From: Azoarcus olearius
GTDB taxonomy: Bacteria; Pseudomonadota; Gammaproteobacteria; Burkholderiales; Rhodocyclaceae
Assembly: GCF_001682385.1 (NCBI RefSeq)
Contig: NZ_CP016210.1
Location: 1,488,001-1,552,000 of the forward strand
Direction: 5' to 3'
Length of the DNA: 64,000 nucleotides
Shown one piece after another: positions 1 to 9,653 of this stretch. A model generated the notes under the pieces. The model ran no database searches, was not told the DNA's origin, and saw nothing but the letters and a program-made list of their open reading frames with translations. Position 1 is the stretch's first letter. Every line of letters starts with the position of its first letter. Both the position numbers and the translations under genes were made by a program.

Positions 1-2019
1 CGACTCCGGGGCGTCGTCGTCGTAGAGGAAGACGATATCGAGGTCGGAGGCGTAGCCCAGCTCCTTGCCACCCAGCTTGCCGTAGCTGATCACCGCGAAC
101 TTCGGTGCTTCGCGATGGCGGATTTTGATCTTGCGCCAGCACAGCGGCAGCGTCAGCGACAGCATTACGTCGGCCAGCGCGGAGAGATGGTCGGCCAGCT
201 TTTCCACCGACAACAGGCCCGCGATGTCGCGCGTCAGCAGCCGGAACACCTGTGCGTGGTGCTGCTCGCGCATCAGGTCCATCTGGCGCTCCATGTCCGG
301 CTCGATGGCGTCCAGACGGTCGGAGAGGTCGGCCCGGAAGCGCACCCAATCGGGCTCCAGCTCGTGATTGCGGTCGTCCAGCAGCTCGTCGAGCAGGATC
401 GGGTGGCGGCCGAGGTATTGCGCCGCCCAGCGCGAGATGCCGACCAGGTCGGCAACGCGGCGCAGCGCCTGCGGGTACTGCTGCAGCAAGGCCAGATAGG
501 CGCCGCGGCGGCTGATGGTCTCCAGCAGGTCGAGGCAGCGCGCCAGTGTCTCATCGGCGTCCGTCGTGGCGGCGGCAACTTCGAGGACACGCGGCATCAG
601 GGCGTCGAAACGCTGGCGGATGTGATTGGGCAACTGCTGGTAGCGCGCGCTGCCGTGGATCGCCGCCAGCCGGCTCGCCGCGGCTGGCGCGTCGCGGTAA
701 CCGAGTTCGGCCAGCTTGGCGGTTACCCGGTCGCAGTCATTGGCTGCCGCCCAGGTGGCGGTCAGGTCGTGGTCTTCGTCGGTGGGGTCGCCGAACACCG
801 CTTCGAAGTGGCGGCTGACCACTTCGCGATGCGCCGCCAGCGCGGTGTCGAGTTCCGCAAAGCCGGCGAAGCCCATCGCGCGTGCGATCAAGGCCCGGTC
901 GGCGTCGTTGTCGGGGATGTCGTGGGTCTGCGCGTCGTCCAGGTATTGCAGCCGGTGTTCCAGGCGACGCAGGAAGTCGTAGGCGCGCGACAGCTCGCCC
1001 ACCGTGTCGGCGCCCAGGATGCCGCGCGCGGCGAGGCGGTCGAGCACCGTCAGCGTGGGGCGGACCTGCAGCTCGGTATCGCGCCCGCCGCGGATCAGCT
1101 GGAACACCTGCGCGATGAACTCGATTTCGCGGATGCCGCCGGGGCCGAGCTTGACGTTGTGCACGCGGTCGCGCCGCATCACCTCGCGGCGGATCTGCGC
1201 GTGCAGCTCGCGCATCGCATTCACCGCACCGAAATCGAGGTACTTGCGGAACACGAAGGGGCGCGCGATCCGTTCCAGCTCCTGCCAGCGCTCGCCGCAC
1301 AGCACGCGGGCCTTGATCCAGGCGTAGCGCTCCCACTCCCGGCCCTGGCTGATGAAGTAGTTCTCCAGCATGTCGAAGCTGCCGACCAGCGGGCCGGAGT
1401 CGCCGTTGGGGCGCAGCCGCATGTCTACCCGGAACACCTGGCCGTGCTCGGTGAGTTCGGCCAGCGCCTGGATCAGCTGCTTGCCCAGCCGCTCGAAGAA
1501 CTCGAAGTTGCTGATCACCTTCTTGCCGCCGGTGTCGCCGTCTTCCGGGTAGATGAAGATCAGGTCGATGTCGGACGACACATTGAGTTCGCGTCCGCCG
1601 AGCTTGCCCATCCCGATCACCAGCAGCTCCTGCTCCCAGCCGGTAGGCGACAACGGGGCGCCGTAGCGCTGCACCAGTCCTTCGCGCAACACGTGGTGGG
1701 CATGGCGCACGGCGACTTCGGCCAGCACGGTCATCGTCTCGGTGACTTCGGCGAGCGGGGCCAGCCCCGCGAGGTCGCGCACGATGAGATGGCACATCAC
1801 CCAGGTGCGCAGATGGCGCAGGGTCGGACGCAGGCGCGCCTCGTCGGCGCCTTGTTCGGCGATGAAGGCGAGCATCGCCGGTTCGTCCACCGGCGCGCCG
1901 ATGCTCGCAGCCAACCGGTCGGCAAGCCAGGGGCGGCTCGCCAGCATGCGCGCCAGGTAGCGCGACAATTCCGCGGCGGAGGCAACAGCATCGGGAAGCG
2001 GGGCGGATTCGTTGAGCAT
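1..2019 (-). CDS. glnE: Bifunctional glutamine synthetase adenylyltransferase / adenylyl-removing enzyme (3' end outside window)
   Basis: GlnE adenylylates and de-adenylylates glutamine synthetase in response to PII, setting nitrogen assimilation in the cytoplasm. The 673 codons seen hold the first nucleotidyltransferase (adenylyl-removase) domain with GMGKLGGRELNVSSDIDLIF near residues 132-152, the central helical region with PGGIREIEF, and the beginning of the second (adenylyltransferase) domain with SYGKLGGKELGYASDLDIVF near residues 640-665. Each nucleotidyltransferase shows its G-K-L-G-G and D-x-D signature. The family is about 900-950 residues, so roughly the last quarter lies beyond base 1. 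The start is the ATG read on the minus strand at 2019-2017 (MLNESAPLPD). It is divergent from yhdP, with 148 bp between. Identification is very secure. Confidence 0.96.
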   Translation of the reverse strand, partial: MLNESAPLPDAVASAAELSRYLARMLASRPWLADRLAASIGAPVDEPAMLAFIAEQGADEARLRPTLRHLRTWVMCHLIVRDLAGLAPLAEVTETMTVLAEVAVRHAHHVLREGLVQRYGAPLSPTGWEQELLVIGMGKLGGRELNVSSDIDLIFIYPEDGDTGGKKVISNFEFFERLGKQLIQALAELTEHGQVFRVDMRLRPNGDSGPLVGSFDMLENYFISQGREWERYAWIKARVLCGERWQELERIARPFVFRKYLDFGAVNAMRELHAQIRREVMRRDRVHNVKLGPGGIREIEFIAQVFQLIRGGRDTELQVRPTLTVLDRLAARGILGADTVGELSRAYDFLRRLEHRLQYLDDAQTHDIPDNDADRALIARAMGFAGFAELDTALAAHREVVSRHFEAVFGDPTDEDHDLTATWAAANDCDRVTAKLAELGYRDAPAAASRLAAIHGSARYQQLPNHIRQRFDALMPRVLEVAAATTDADETLARCLDLLETISRRGAYLALLQQYPQALRRVADLVGISRWAAQYLGRHPILLDELLDDRNHELEPDWVRFRADLSDRLDAIEPDMERQMDLMREQHHAQVFRLLTRDIAGLLSVEKLADHLSALADVMLSLTLPLCWRKIKIRHREAPKFAVISYGKLGGKELGYASDLDIVFLYDDDAPES

Positions 2020-2167
2020 GGACGGGTTCCGAACGGAAGGATGATCGTTGGTAGAATGCTGGGCTCCGCGCAGTGCGTGAAACCGCAGGAATACGGATCG
2101 AAGCAGGTTGAACGGCGATTGTAGCCAAGCCGGGATATCGCGGCCTCTACGGCCGGTCCGAGTACCC

Positions 2168-5100
2168 ATGAGCGACGAAGCCGACAGCCCCCTTTCTTCC
2201 GTTCCGCCAGCGCGCGCCCGCGCCTGCGCCCTGTTGCGCCTATGGGGCGGGCGGCTGGCCGTGGCCGGGCTCGGGGTCTGGATCGCCTTTGCCGCGCTGT
2301 TCCTCGTCCTGCGCGAATTCGTGCTGCCCAACGTGGATGCCTACCGCGCCGAGGTCGAGGCAGGGCTGACCGAGGCCCTGGGCGCGCCGGTCGCCATCGA
2401 GCATCTGAGCGGCGACTGGTCCGGCATGCGCCCCCGCCTGCATCTCACCGGGCTTGCACTGCGCGACGCCGAGGGCCGTCCGGCGCTGCGCCTTGAAAGG
2501 GTGGATGCCACGCTGGGCTGGCTGTCGCTCGCGCAACTGCGGCCGTTCTTTCACCGGCTCGAGATAGACGGGCCCGACGTGGCGATCACCCGGCGCGCCG
2601 ACGGCCGGCTGGAAATCGCCGGCATGACGATGGACGACGGCCCTTCGGATGGCAGCTTCCTCGACTGGTTGCTCGCGCAGCGCCAGATCGTCGTGCGCGA
2701 CGCCGCGCTCACCTGGACGGACGAGCTGCGCGGCGCCCCGCCGTTGCGCTTGTCGCAGGTGCAGTTCCGGCTGGAGCGCAGCTTCCACCGCCACCGCTTC
2801 GCGCTGCAAGCGCAACCGCCGGCGCAGCTCGCGTCGGCGCTGGATCTGCGTGGCGAACTGCAGCAGCTCGTACCACAGACCCCGGCGGCGTCGGTCGGAA
2901 AACTCTATGTGGCGCTCGATCATGCGGACCTGGGCGGCTGGCGCCAGTGGGTGGATTACCCGGTGGCGCTAAGCGGCAGCGGTGGCCTGCGGGCGTGGAT
3001 CGACCTTGAAGCCGACGGGCGCCAGGCGATCACCACCGACGTGTCGCTGGCCGGGGTGGAGACCCGCCTTGGCGACAGCCTGCCGGTACTCCAGCTGGCA
3101 CGACTCGGTGGCCGCTTGACCGGGCGGCGGCTGGCGCACGGCTTCGAGGTGGGTGCGCAGGGCTTGAGCCTGCTTACCGGTGACGGCATCCGTCTCGCGC
3201 CCACGGATTTTCACCTGCAGGTGAGGCACGACGGTGATTCCGGCGGCGCCGGTGGTTTCGTTCGTGCCAACCAGCTCGACTTCGCCGCGCTGGCAGCCCT
3301 GGCGGCGCATCTGCCGTTCGACGACAGCGTCCGCGCGCGTCTGGCTGCGTTCGACCCGCGCGGGCGGGTGGATGATCTGCGGCTCGATTGGCGCGGCGAA
3401 CTCGATGCGCTGCAGGATTGGTCGGTAGCGGCGCACTTCAACGACATCGGTCTGGCCGCGCGCGACGGGATCCCCGGCCTGGGCGGGCTGTCGGGCCAGG
3501 TCGAGGGCAACCTGCGCGGCGGGCGCTTCCGGCTGGATGGCCGCGACACCCATCTCGATCTGCCCGAGGTCTTCGTCGAATCGCGCCTGCTGTTCTCCAC
3601 CTTCCGCGCCGAAGGCGGCTGGTCGCGCGCCGACCAGCGGCTGGAGATCACGCTCGATTCGGCCGGGTTCGACAACCCCGACGCCGCCGGCACGGCCTCC
3701 GGCCGCTTCTGGCCGGGCGCGGAGGGGGCAGGGGAGATCGACCTCCAGGCCCGCCTGACGCGGGCCGAGGGCACTGCGGTGTGGCGCTACCTGCCGCGCG
3801 TGGTCAATCGCGACACCCACGACTGGGTGCGAAACGCGATCCGTCAGGCCACGGTGCCCGACACCCGCCTGCGGCTGAAGGGCCGGCTCGCCGATTTCCC
3901 GTTCCGCAAGGGCGAGGGCCAGTTCCTGGTCGCCATCCAGGTGGCCGACGCGGTGCTCGACTACGCGCCCGGCTGGCCGAGCATCGAGGGCATCTTCGGC
4001 GAGGTCCGCTTCGAAGGGCCGGGCCTGCGGATCGCCGCCAATCGCGGACGGATCTTCGGCGTTGCGCTGAGCGACGTCGTGGCCCAGGTGCCCGACCTCG
4101 ATGCGCCGCCCAGTGAAGTCATGACCCTGACCGGCAAGGCCGCAGGCAGCACCGCGGATTTCCTGCGTTTCGTCTCCGAGAGCCCGGTGGCGGAGCGCAT
4201 CGACCGCTTCACCGATGCGATGCGCGCGGAGGGCACCGGCACGCTCGATCTCAAGCTGGTGATGCCCTTGCGCCACGCGCGCGACACCTCGGTGCAGGGG
4301 GAATACCGCTTCAGCGGCAACCGGATGTGGGTGGTGGACGGTCTGCCTGCGCTGGAAGATGCGGTGGGACGGCTGCGGTTTACCGCGGACGAACTGGTGA
4401 TCCCGGAGGTTCGTGCCCGTCTGTTCGGCGAGCCGATGGCACTCGCCGCGCGTACCTCGGCCGACGGCGCGGTGAGCTTTTCCGCCAGTGGCAAGGTGAC
4501 CGCGGCCGGGGTGCAGCGGGCCTACGGATGGCAGGTGCTGAACCATTTCGCCGGGGCCAGTCCGTGGCAGGCGGAGATTGCGGTTCGGCGCGAAGGGACG
4601 CGGGTGGATGTGCGCAGCGCGCTCGACGGCATTGCGTCCAGCCTGCCTTATCCGCTCAACAAGACCACCGCGGACGCGTGGCCCTTGCATCTCGCGCTCG
4701 ACTATCCGGCCGGCACCCATGGTTCGACGCTGAAGCTGAGCTTGGCCGACCGGGTCCAGGTCGAACTCGAACGACGTGCGGGCGACGCCCGGCCGGGCGG
4801 GGTGGTGCGGGGCGGGGTGGGCGTGTTTCAGCCGGTCCGCGTGGCTGAGCGCGGCGTGCTGGTGGCGGCGACGCTGGACGAACTCGATGTCGACGGCTGG
4901 CGACGGGCGCTCGGCCTGAGCGGGGGCGACGAGGGCGCGGAGGGCACGGCGGCGGCGCTGCCCTTGGCCGGGGTGGCGCTGCAGGCGAAGCATGCCCAGG
5001 TCTTTGGCCAGCGCTTCAGCGACCTCAGCCTGCGCGCGGTGGCGGACGCGGGCGGTTGGCGCGCCCGCCTCGACAGTACCCAGGCGCAGGGCGAGTTCGA

Positions 5101-6091
5101 CTGGCGCGAGGCGGGCAACGGCACGCTGGTCGCCCGCTTCGCCCGCCTTGCGGTGGGCGACAAGGACGACGTTTCCACCTCCGCCGCGGACGAGGCTCCC
5201 ACCGACCCGCCGCCGCGCAGCCTTCCCGGGCTCGATGTCACGGTGGCGCAGCTCTCGCTGCGCGGGCAGCCGCTGGGCCGCCTCGAAGTGCTGGCGCTCA
5301 ACCGCGACCGGCAGTGGGTGCTGGAACGCTTTGCACTGTCGCGGGCGGAAGGCCGGCTGGCGGGCCACGGGTTGTGGCGGCCGGGGAACGACCCGCGTAC
5401 CGAACTGGATTTCCGTCTCGAAAGCGCCGACGCCGGCCGGCTGATCCATGCCCTCGGTTATCCGGACGCAGTGCGCGGCGCCCCGGCCGAACTGCGGGGC
5501 AAGCTCGCCTGGCGCGGCGCGCCCACGCGCATCGACTATCCCACGCTCGCCGGCAACATGACGGTGGAGGTCGAGAAGGGGCAGTTCAACAAGCTTGAGC
5601 CGGGCGTCGGGCGCTTGCTTGGCATCCTGAGCCTGCAGTCGCTGCCGCGGCGGATCACGCTGGATTTCCGCGACGTCTTTTCCGAGGGTTTCGCCTTCGA
5701 TCGCATTTCCGGTAGCATCGATGTGCGTGCCGGAGTGATGCGCACCGAGGATCTGGAGATCCGCGGACCTGCGGCCCGCGTGCTGATGCGAGGCTCTGCC
5801 GACGTCAGTTCCGAAAGCCAGGATCTGCGCGTGACGGTTCAGCCGACGCTGTCGGAGTCGGTGGCGATCGGTGCCGCCGCCGCTTTGATCAATCCGGTTG
5901 CTGGCGCGGTGACCTATCTGGCACAGAAGGCGTTGAGCGACCCGATCGAAAAGCTGTTTGCGTACGAGTACGCAGTCACTGGTGCGTGGGACGATCCCAA
6001 GGTGGAAAAACTGGGTTCGCCCGCCGAGAACCTGATTCCCCAACTACCGCGCGCGCAGCCCGCTCCGCGTTCAGGCTCTACTGCCCCATGA
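2168..6091 (+). CDS. yhdP: YhdP family AsmA-like inter-membrane lipid transport protein
   Basis: A 1307-residue giant protein with one N-terminal membrane helix (about residues 28-49), a long periplasmic beta-rich body (DUF3971 type) and an AsmA-like C-terminal part near residues 1150-1290. In enterobacteria YhdP, TamB and YdbH are bridge-like proteins moving phospholipids between inner and outer membrane; that role is assumed here from family membership. An in-frame ATG lies further upstream at 2108, but MSDEADSPLSS at 2168 gives a normal short cytoplasmic tail before the helix and is preferred. The stop overlaps the ATG of the nitrilase gene by 4 bp, which implies translational coupling. 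The order glnE (divergent), yhdP, nitrilase, tldD is a familiar betaproteobacterial arrangement. Confidence 0.9.
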   Translation: MSDEADSPLSSVPPARARACALLRLWGGRLAVAGLGVWIAFAALFLVLREFVLPNVDAYRAEVEAGLTEALGAPVAIEHLSGDWSGMRPRLHLTGLALRDAEGRPALRLERVDATLGWLSLAQLRPFFHRLEIDGPDVAITRRADGRLEIAGMTMDDGPSDGSFLDWLLAQRQIVVRDAALTWTDELRGAPPLRLSQVQFRLERSFHRHRFALQAQPPAQLASALDLRGELQQLVPQTPAASVGKLYVALDHADLGGWRQWVDYPVALSGSGGLRAWIDLEADGRQAITTDVSLAGVETRLGDSLPVLQLARLGGRLTGRRLAHGFEVGAQGLSLLTGDGIRLAPTDFHLQVRHDGDSGGAGGFVRANQLDFAALAALAAHLPFDDSVRARLAAFDPRGRVDDLRLDWRGELDALQDWSVAAHFNDIGLAARDGIPGLGGLSGQVEGNLRGGRFRLDGRDTHLDLPEVFVESRLLFSTFRAEGGWSRADQRLEITLDSAGFDNPDAAGTASGRFWPGAEGAGEIDLQARLTRAEGTAVWRYLPRVVNRDTHDWVRNAIRQATVPDTRLRLKGRLADFPFRKGEGQFLVAIQVADAVLDYAPGWPSIEGIFGEVRFEGPGLRIAANRGRIFGVALSDVVAQVPDLDAPPSEVMTLTGKAAGSTADFLRFVSESPVAERIDRFTDAMRAEGTGTLDLKLVMPLRHARDTSVQGEYRFSGNRMWVVDGLPALEDAVGRLRFTADELVIPEVRARLFGEPMALAARTSADGAVSFSASGKVTAAGVQRAYGWQVLNHFAGASPWQAEIAVRREGTRVDVRSALDGIASSLPYPLNKTTADAWPLHLALDYPAGTHGSTLKLSLADRVQVELERRAGDARPGGVVRGGVGVFQPVRVAERGVLVAATLDELDVDGWRRALGLSGGDEGAEGTAAALPLAGVALQAKHAQVFGQRFSDLSLRAVADAGGWRARLDSTQAQGEFDWREAGNGTLVARFARLAVGDKDDVSTSAADEAPTDPPPRSLPGLDVTVAQLSLRGQPLGRLEVLALNRDRQWVLERFALSRAEGRLAGHGLWRPGNDPRTELDFRLESADAGRLIHALGYPDAVRGAPAELRGKLAWRGAPTRIDYPTLAGNMTVEVEKGQFNKLEPGVGRLLGILSLQSLPRRITLDFRDVFSEGFAFDRISGSIDVRAGVMRTEDLEIRGPAARVLMRGSADVSSESQDLRVTVQPTLSESVAIGAAAALINPVAGAVTYLAQKALSDPIEKLFAYEYAVTGAWDDPKVEKLGSPAENLIPQLPRAQPAPRSGSTAP

Positions 6092-6945
6092 ATTCCTCCT
6101 CGCCACGCTCCGCCCCTCAGACTGCGCGTCCTCCGGTACGGGTGGCGGCGGTGCAGACCGTATCGGGTCCCGACGTCGCGGCCAATCTGCGGGTTGTTGC
6201 CGAACTGGTTGCCGCTGCCGCTGACGACGGCGCGAAGCTCGTCGCGCTGCCCGAGTATTTCGCATTGATCAGCGCCGTCGAGACCGACAAGGTGCGTCTG
6301 CGGGAGCGTGACGGCGAAGGGCCCTTGCAGGACTTCCTGCGTGAAACCGCGGCCCGCCACCGGGTGTGGCTGGTCGGCGGAACGGTACCGCTGGTCGCAG
6401 CGAGCGACCAGAAGGTGCGCAATACCACCCTGGTGTACGACGACCGCGGCGAACGCGTCGCCCGCTACGACAAGATCCACCTGTTCGGCTTCCAGCGTGG
6501 TGCTGAGCGCTACGACGAGGCGGCCACCATCGAGCCCGGGCGGGAAGTCGTGTGTTTCGACAGCCCGGCCGGCCGCACCGGCCTTTCGGTGTGCTACGAC
6601 CTGCGCTTCCCCGAGCTTTTCCGCGCCATGGCCGAGCCCGACCTGATCGTGCTGCCCGCCGCCTTTACCCACACCACCGGGCGCGCGCACTGGGAGGTGC
6701 TGCTGCGGGCGCGGGCGATCGAAAACCAGTGCTATGTAATGGCGCCGGCACAGGGCGGCTGCCACCCGAGCGGGCGCGTGACCTGGGGCCACTCGATGAT
6801 CGTCGACCCCTGGGGTGAAATCCTCGCATGCCGCGAGGAAGGGCCCGGCTTCGTCGCTGCCGATCTCCACCCCGAGCGCATCGCCAGCGTACGCGCCAGC
6901 CTGCCGGCGCTGGAACACCGCTGCCTGCCGGGCGCGGCTTCGTGA
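6088..6945 (+). CDS. Carbon-nitrogen hydrolase (nitrilase superfamily, Nit1/deaminated-glutathione amidase type)
   Basis: A 285-residue single-domain amidase. The catalytic triad is visible: Glu56 in LVALPEYF, Lys129 in RYDKIHLF and Cys169 in [13 protein letters not shown]. The RFPELF context and DKIHLF motif are typical of the Nit/YbeM branch, which hydrolyses deaminated glutathione and related amides; the exact substrate cannot be read from sequence. It starts in an ATGA overlap with the yhdP stop and is followed after 70 bp by tldD, so the three are probably co-transcribed. The cytoplasmic location is inferred from the lack of a signal peptide. Members of this branch are widely annotated simply as carbon-nitrogen hydrolase. 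Confidence 0.9.
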   Translation: MNSSSPRSAPQTARPPVRVAAVQTVSGPDVAANLRVVAELVAAAADDGAKLVALPEYFALISAVETDKVRLRERDGEGPLQDFLRETAARHRVWLVGGTVPLVAASDQKVRNTTLVYDDRGERVARYDKIHLFGFQRGAERYDEAATIEPGREVVCFDSPAGRTGLSVCYDLRFPELFRAMAEPDLIVLPAAFTHTTGRAHWEVLLRARAIENQCYVMAPAQGGCHPSGRVTWGHSMIVDPWGEILACREEGPGFVAADLHPERIASVRASLPALEHRCLPGAAS

Positions 6946-7015
6946 ACGCGGTTCGACACCGATCGTTTTCCTTCGCGCCGGGTCCAACCCGGCGAACGCC
7001 AGTTGCGGATTCCAC

Positions 7016-8461
7016 ATGAGCAAATCGACCAATCCCCTGAAGATCGCCGAGAAGTACCTGCTATCGCCGTACCAGCTGGGCGAGGCCGAAATCGAGAAGG
7101 TGTTCCGCAAGCTGATGCGGCACCGGATCGACTATGCCGACCTTTACTTCCAGTACCACCGCGCGGAGGCGTGGAGTCTGGAGGAGGGCATCGTCAAGTC
7201 CGGCAGTTTCGACATCGAGCAAGGGGTCGGGGTGCGCGCGATCAGCGGTGAAAAGACCGCTTTCGCCTATTCCGACGACATTTCACTGGATGCCTTGGTG
7301 GATGCGGCTACAGCGACGCGCGCGATCGCCGAGGCCGGCAGCCGCCGCAGCGTCGGAATCGAACCGAAGAAGTCCCGCATCCGGCTCTACCGCGCGGACG
7401 ATCCGCTCGCCTCGCTGGATGACACCGCCAAGGTGAAGCTGCTGGAGCGGCTCGAAGGCTTCGCACGGGCCGAGGACCCGCGCGTGACGCAGGTGATGGC
7501 GCACATCGCGGGCTCGTGGGAGGTGGTGATGGTGGCGCGTAACGACGGTCACATGGCCGCCGACGTGCGGCCGCTGGTGCGGGTCTCGATCACGGTGATC
7601 ATGGAAGAGAACGGTCACCGCGAGCAGGGCAGCGCCGGCGGCGGCGGCCGCTACGATTACGGCTATTTCAGCGATGAGCGACTGCAGGGCTACGCGCGCG
7701 CCGCGGTGCATCAGGCTCGCGTCAATCTTGCGGCCGAGCCGGCGCCGGCGGGCACGATGACCGTCGTGCTCGGCTCCGGCTGGCCGGGCATCCTGCTGCA
7801 TGAGGCCATCGGCCACGGGCTGGAGGGCGACTTCAACCGCAAGGGCAGCTCGGCCTTCTCGGGGCGCATCGGTCAGCAGGTTGCTGCGCGCGGAGTGACC
7901 GTCGTCGACGACGGCACCCTTCCCGACCGCCGCGGCTCCCTCACGATCGACGACGAGGGCAATCCCACCGAGCGCACCGTACTGATCGAGGATGGCATCC
8001 TCGCGGGCTATATGCAGGACACGATGAACGCCCGCCTGATGGGCATGGCGCCGACCGGCAACGGCCGGCGCGAGTCCTACGCCCATCTGCCTTTGCCGCG
8101 CATGACCAACACCTACATGCTGAATGGCGACAAGGACCCGCAGGAGATCATCAAGTCGGTCAAGAAGGGCTTGTACGCGGTCAATTTCGGGGGCGGCCAG
8201 GTGGACATCACCTCGGGCAAATTCGTGTTCTCGACCGCCGAGGCCTACCTGATCGAAAACGGCAAGGTCACCCGCCCGGTTAAGGGGGCAACGCTGATCG
8301 GCAATGGCCCGGATGTGCTGACGCGCGTCAGCATGATCGGTAACGACATGGCGCTCGATCCCGGCGTCGGCACCTGCGGCAAGGATGGGCAGAGCGTGCC
8401 CGTGGGGGTTGGTCAGCCGACCTTGCGGGTGGATGGCCTTACGGTGGGCGGCACCGCCTGA
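7016..8461 (+). CDS. tldD: Metalloprotease TldD
   Basis: A 481-residue protein, the length of Escherichia coli TldD. TldD pairs with TldE/PmbA in a heterodimeric zinc peptidase that trims peptides such as antibiotic microcin precursors and unfolded chains. The zinc-binding helix [11 protein letters not shown] begins at His262 (HExxxH), and the [10 protein letters not shown] segment typical of the family is present. The start chosen is the ATG at 7016 ([20 protein letters not shown]), which matches the family N-terminus; a longer in-frame reading from 6815 would run back through the nitrilase gene. pmbA/tldE is not in the window. The stop is 7 bp from the convergent tssE stop. Confidence 0.95.
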   Translation: MSKSTNPLKIAEKYLLSPYQLGEAEIEKVFRKLMRHRIDYADLYFQYHRAEAWSLEEGIVKSGSFDIEQGVGVRAISGEKTAFAYSDDISLDALVDAATATRAIAEAGSRRSVGIEPKKSRIRLYRADDPLASLDDTAKVKLLERLEGFARAEDPRVTQVMAHIAGSWEVVMVARNDGHMAADVRPLVRVSITVIMEENGHREQGSAGGGGRYDYGYFSDERLQGYARAAVHQARVNLAAEPAPAGTMTVVLGSGWPGILLHEAIGHGLEGDFNRKGSSAFSGRIGQQVAARGVTVVDDGTLPDRRGSLTIDDEGNPTERTVLIEDGILAGYMQDTMNARLMGMAPTGNGRRESYAHLPLPRMTNTYMLNGDKDPQEIIKSVKKGLYAVNFGGGQVDITSGKFVFSTAEAYLIENGKVTRPVKGATLIGNGPDVLTRVSMIGNDMALDPGVGTCGKDGQSVPVGVGQPTLRVDGLTVGGTA

Positions 8462-8468
8462 GCCGGTT

Positions 8469-8912
8469 TCAGGGCTTTACGCGGTAGGCATTCGAAGACA
8501 GCTGGAGGGTGGCGTCGAAGCTGACCGGCGTGCGTCGGCGCGCGTCGCTGCGCAGTTCCGCGGCGATGCGCAAGCGGATCGGCTGGCCATTTGCGGGTGA
8601 CGCCACCATGCTGACCTGGACGCGTGCGAGCCGGGGCTCGTTGCGTTCTATGGCCCGCCGGACTTCGTCGGTCAGCCGGCGCCGGTCCGGGGCGCCGTGG
8701 AGGTTGAGACTGTCGAAGTCGGGCAGCCCGAAGGTCAGTAGCGATCCGCTGGCACGCGGGAATTCCGATGTGGCGTCGAGCGCGCAGGTCGCCCGGGTGT
8801 TGAGCAGGGCTTCGAGATCGCGCGCGAGGGCCGTCCGCAGCGTGTCTGCCGTCGGAGCGGTGGTTCCGGCGCCGCCGCCCGTGGCTATCAAGCGATCGAT
8901 CAGCGAGGGCAT
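8469..8912 (-). CDS. tssE: Type VI secretion baseplate protein TssE (gp25-like)
   Basis: A 147-residue gp25/lysozyme-like baseplate wedge protein. It has the family layout: N-terminal SLIDRL, a central ARDLEALLNTR segment, the FGLPDF motif, and a C-terminal beta-sandwich with IERNEPRL. TssE joins TssF and TssG in the wedge that starts sheath assembly in the cytoplasm. It is the last gene of the minus-strand unit tssJ-tssK-tssL-tssE, 12 bp after tssL. It is placed away from tssF/tssG, which are on the plus strand of the same locus. Confidence 0.93.
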   Translation of the reverse strand: MPSLIDRLIATGGGAGTTAPTADTLRTALARDLEALLNTRATCALDATSEFPRASGSLLTFGLPDFDSLNLHGAPDRRRLTDEVRRAIERNEPRLARVQVSMVASPANGQPIRLRIAAELRSDARRRTPVSFDATLQLSSNAYRVKP

Positions 8913-8924
8913 CTGCGTTTGGCG

Positions 8925-9653
8925 TCAGACGCCGAACAGCGCTTGCGCGCGCTGGTCCAGCAGCACTTGGTAAAGGGCGAAGAAGGCGAGTCCCACCACC
9001 AGCAGGATGCCGGCGTAAAACCGGGTCGGTAACCCCGGGCGCGGCGGAGTCAGTTCCTCCTCTGGCAGCTTCCACAGCGCGGGGGGCGTTTGCGGGTCGC
9101 CGCGAACGCGTTGTAGTTCCTGCGCGAGCGTGCGCTGCAGGTAGCGAATGCGGTCGCTGTCGTCGAGCAGGTACTTGCCGCGAAAACCGAGTAGCAGGCA
9201 GGCATGGAACACCTCCAGGCATTCGATGTTCTCGTGCGGAGCAAGGCGTAACGCGGCGAGGCGTTCGAAGAAGCCCTCCCCAGCCAGGTGTTCACCGAAC
9301 AGCCGCAGTTGAAGGGGTTGCCTTTCCCACTCGGCCCGTAGCGGGAAGTCGCTCGACAGCACGACCTCGTCGAGCGCCGCGCAGAACGCGTAGCGCGCCT
9401 GCTCGATTTCCGGCGGCGCTTTTCCCGCTGCCAGTGCGTTTCGCTCGAAGTCGCGCAGCAGCGCCAGCACCCGGTCGACAAAGCTGTCGTAGTGACGGGG
9501 ACGGGCTCGCTGGCGCAACAGCGCCAGCAGATGAAATCCGTCGTCCAGCAGTTCGATCAGCGGCGTTGCGCCAGGGCTGCGGTCGGGAACCGCGGCAGCG
9601 TACGGGGTGGAGGCAATTGCCAAGGCAATGTTTCCTTCAGCGGAAGACCGCAA
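8925..9653 (-). CDS. tssL: Type VI secretion inner-membrane protein TssL (DotU/IcmH family)
   Basis: A 242-residue DotU-type protein: an N-terminal cytoplasmic helical domain (LIELLDDGFHLLALL, YAFCAALDEVVLSS, FFERL, ENIECLEVFHACLLLGFRGKY) and one C-terminal membrane helix at about residues 211-230. TssL binds TssM and TssJ in the trans-envelope complex and contacts TssK below. There is no C-terminal OmpA-like peptidoglycan-binding extension; the protein ends a few residues after the helix. The 5' end overlaps the tssK stop by 17 bp, so translational coupling is likely, although a slightly shorter start cannot be excluded. Confidence 0.94.
   Translation of the reverse strand: MRSSAEGNIALAIASTPYAAAVPDRSPGATPLIELLDDGFHLLALLRQRARPRHYDSFVDRVLALLRDFERNALAAGKAPPEIEQARYAFCAALDEVVLSSDFPLRAEWERQPLQLRLFGEHLAGEGFFERLAALRLAPHENIECLEVFHACLLLGFRGKYLLDDSDRIRYLQRTLAQELQRVRGDPQTPPALWKLPEEELTPPRPGLPTRFYAGILLVVGLAFFALYQVLLDQRAQALFGV

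Noticed and set aside
115-2124. A 669-codon open frame on the plus strand
   Set aside because: Antisense to glnE, whose motifs are clear on the other strand.
2969-6043. A 1024-codon open frame on the minus strand
   Set aside because: Antisense to yhdP, with repetitive Arg/His/Gln-rich composition typical of a shadow frame.
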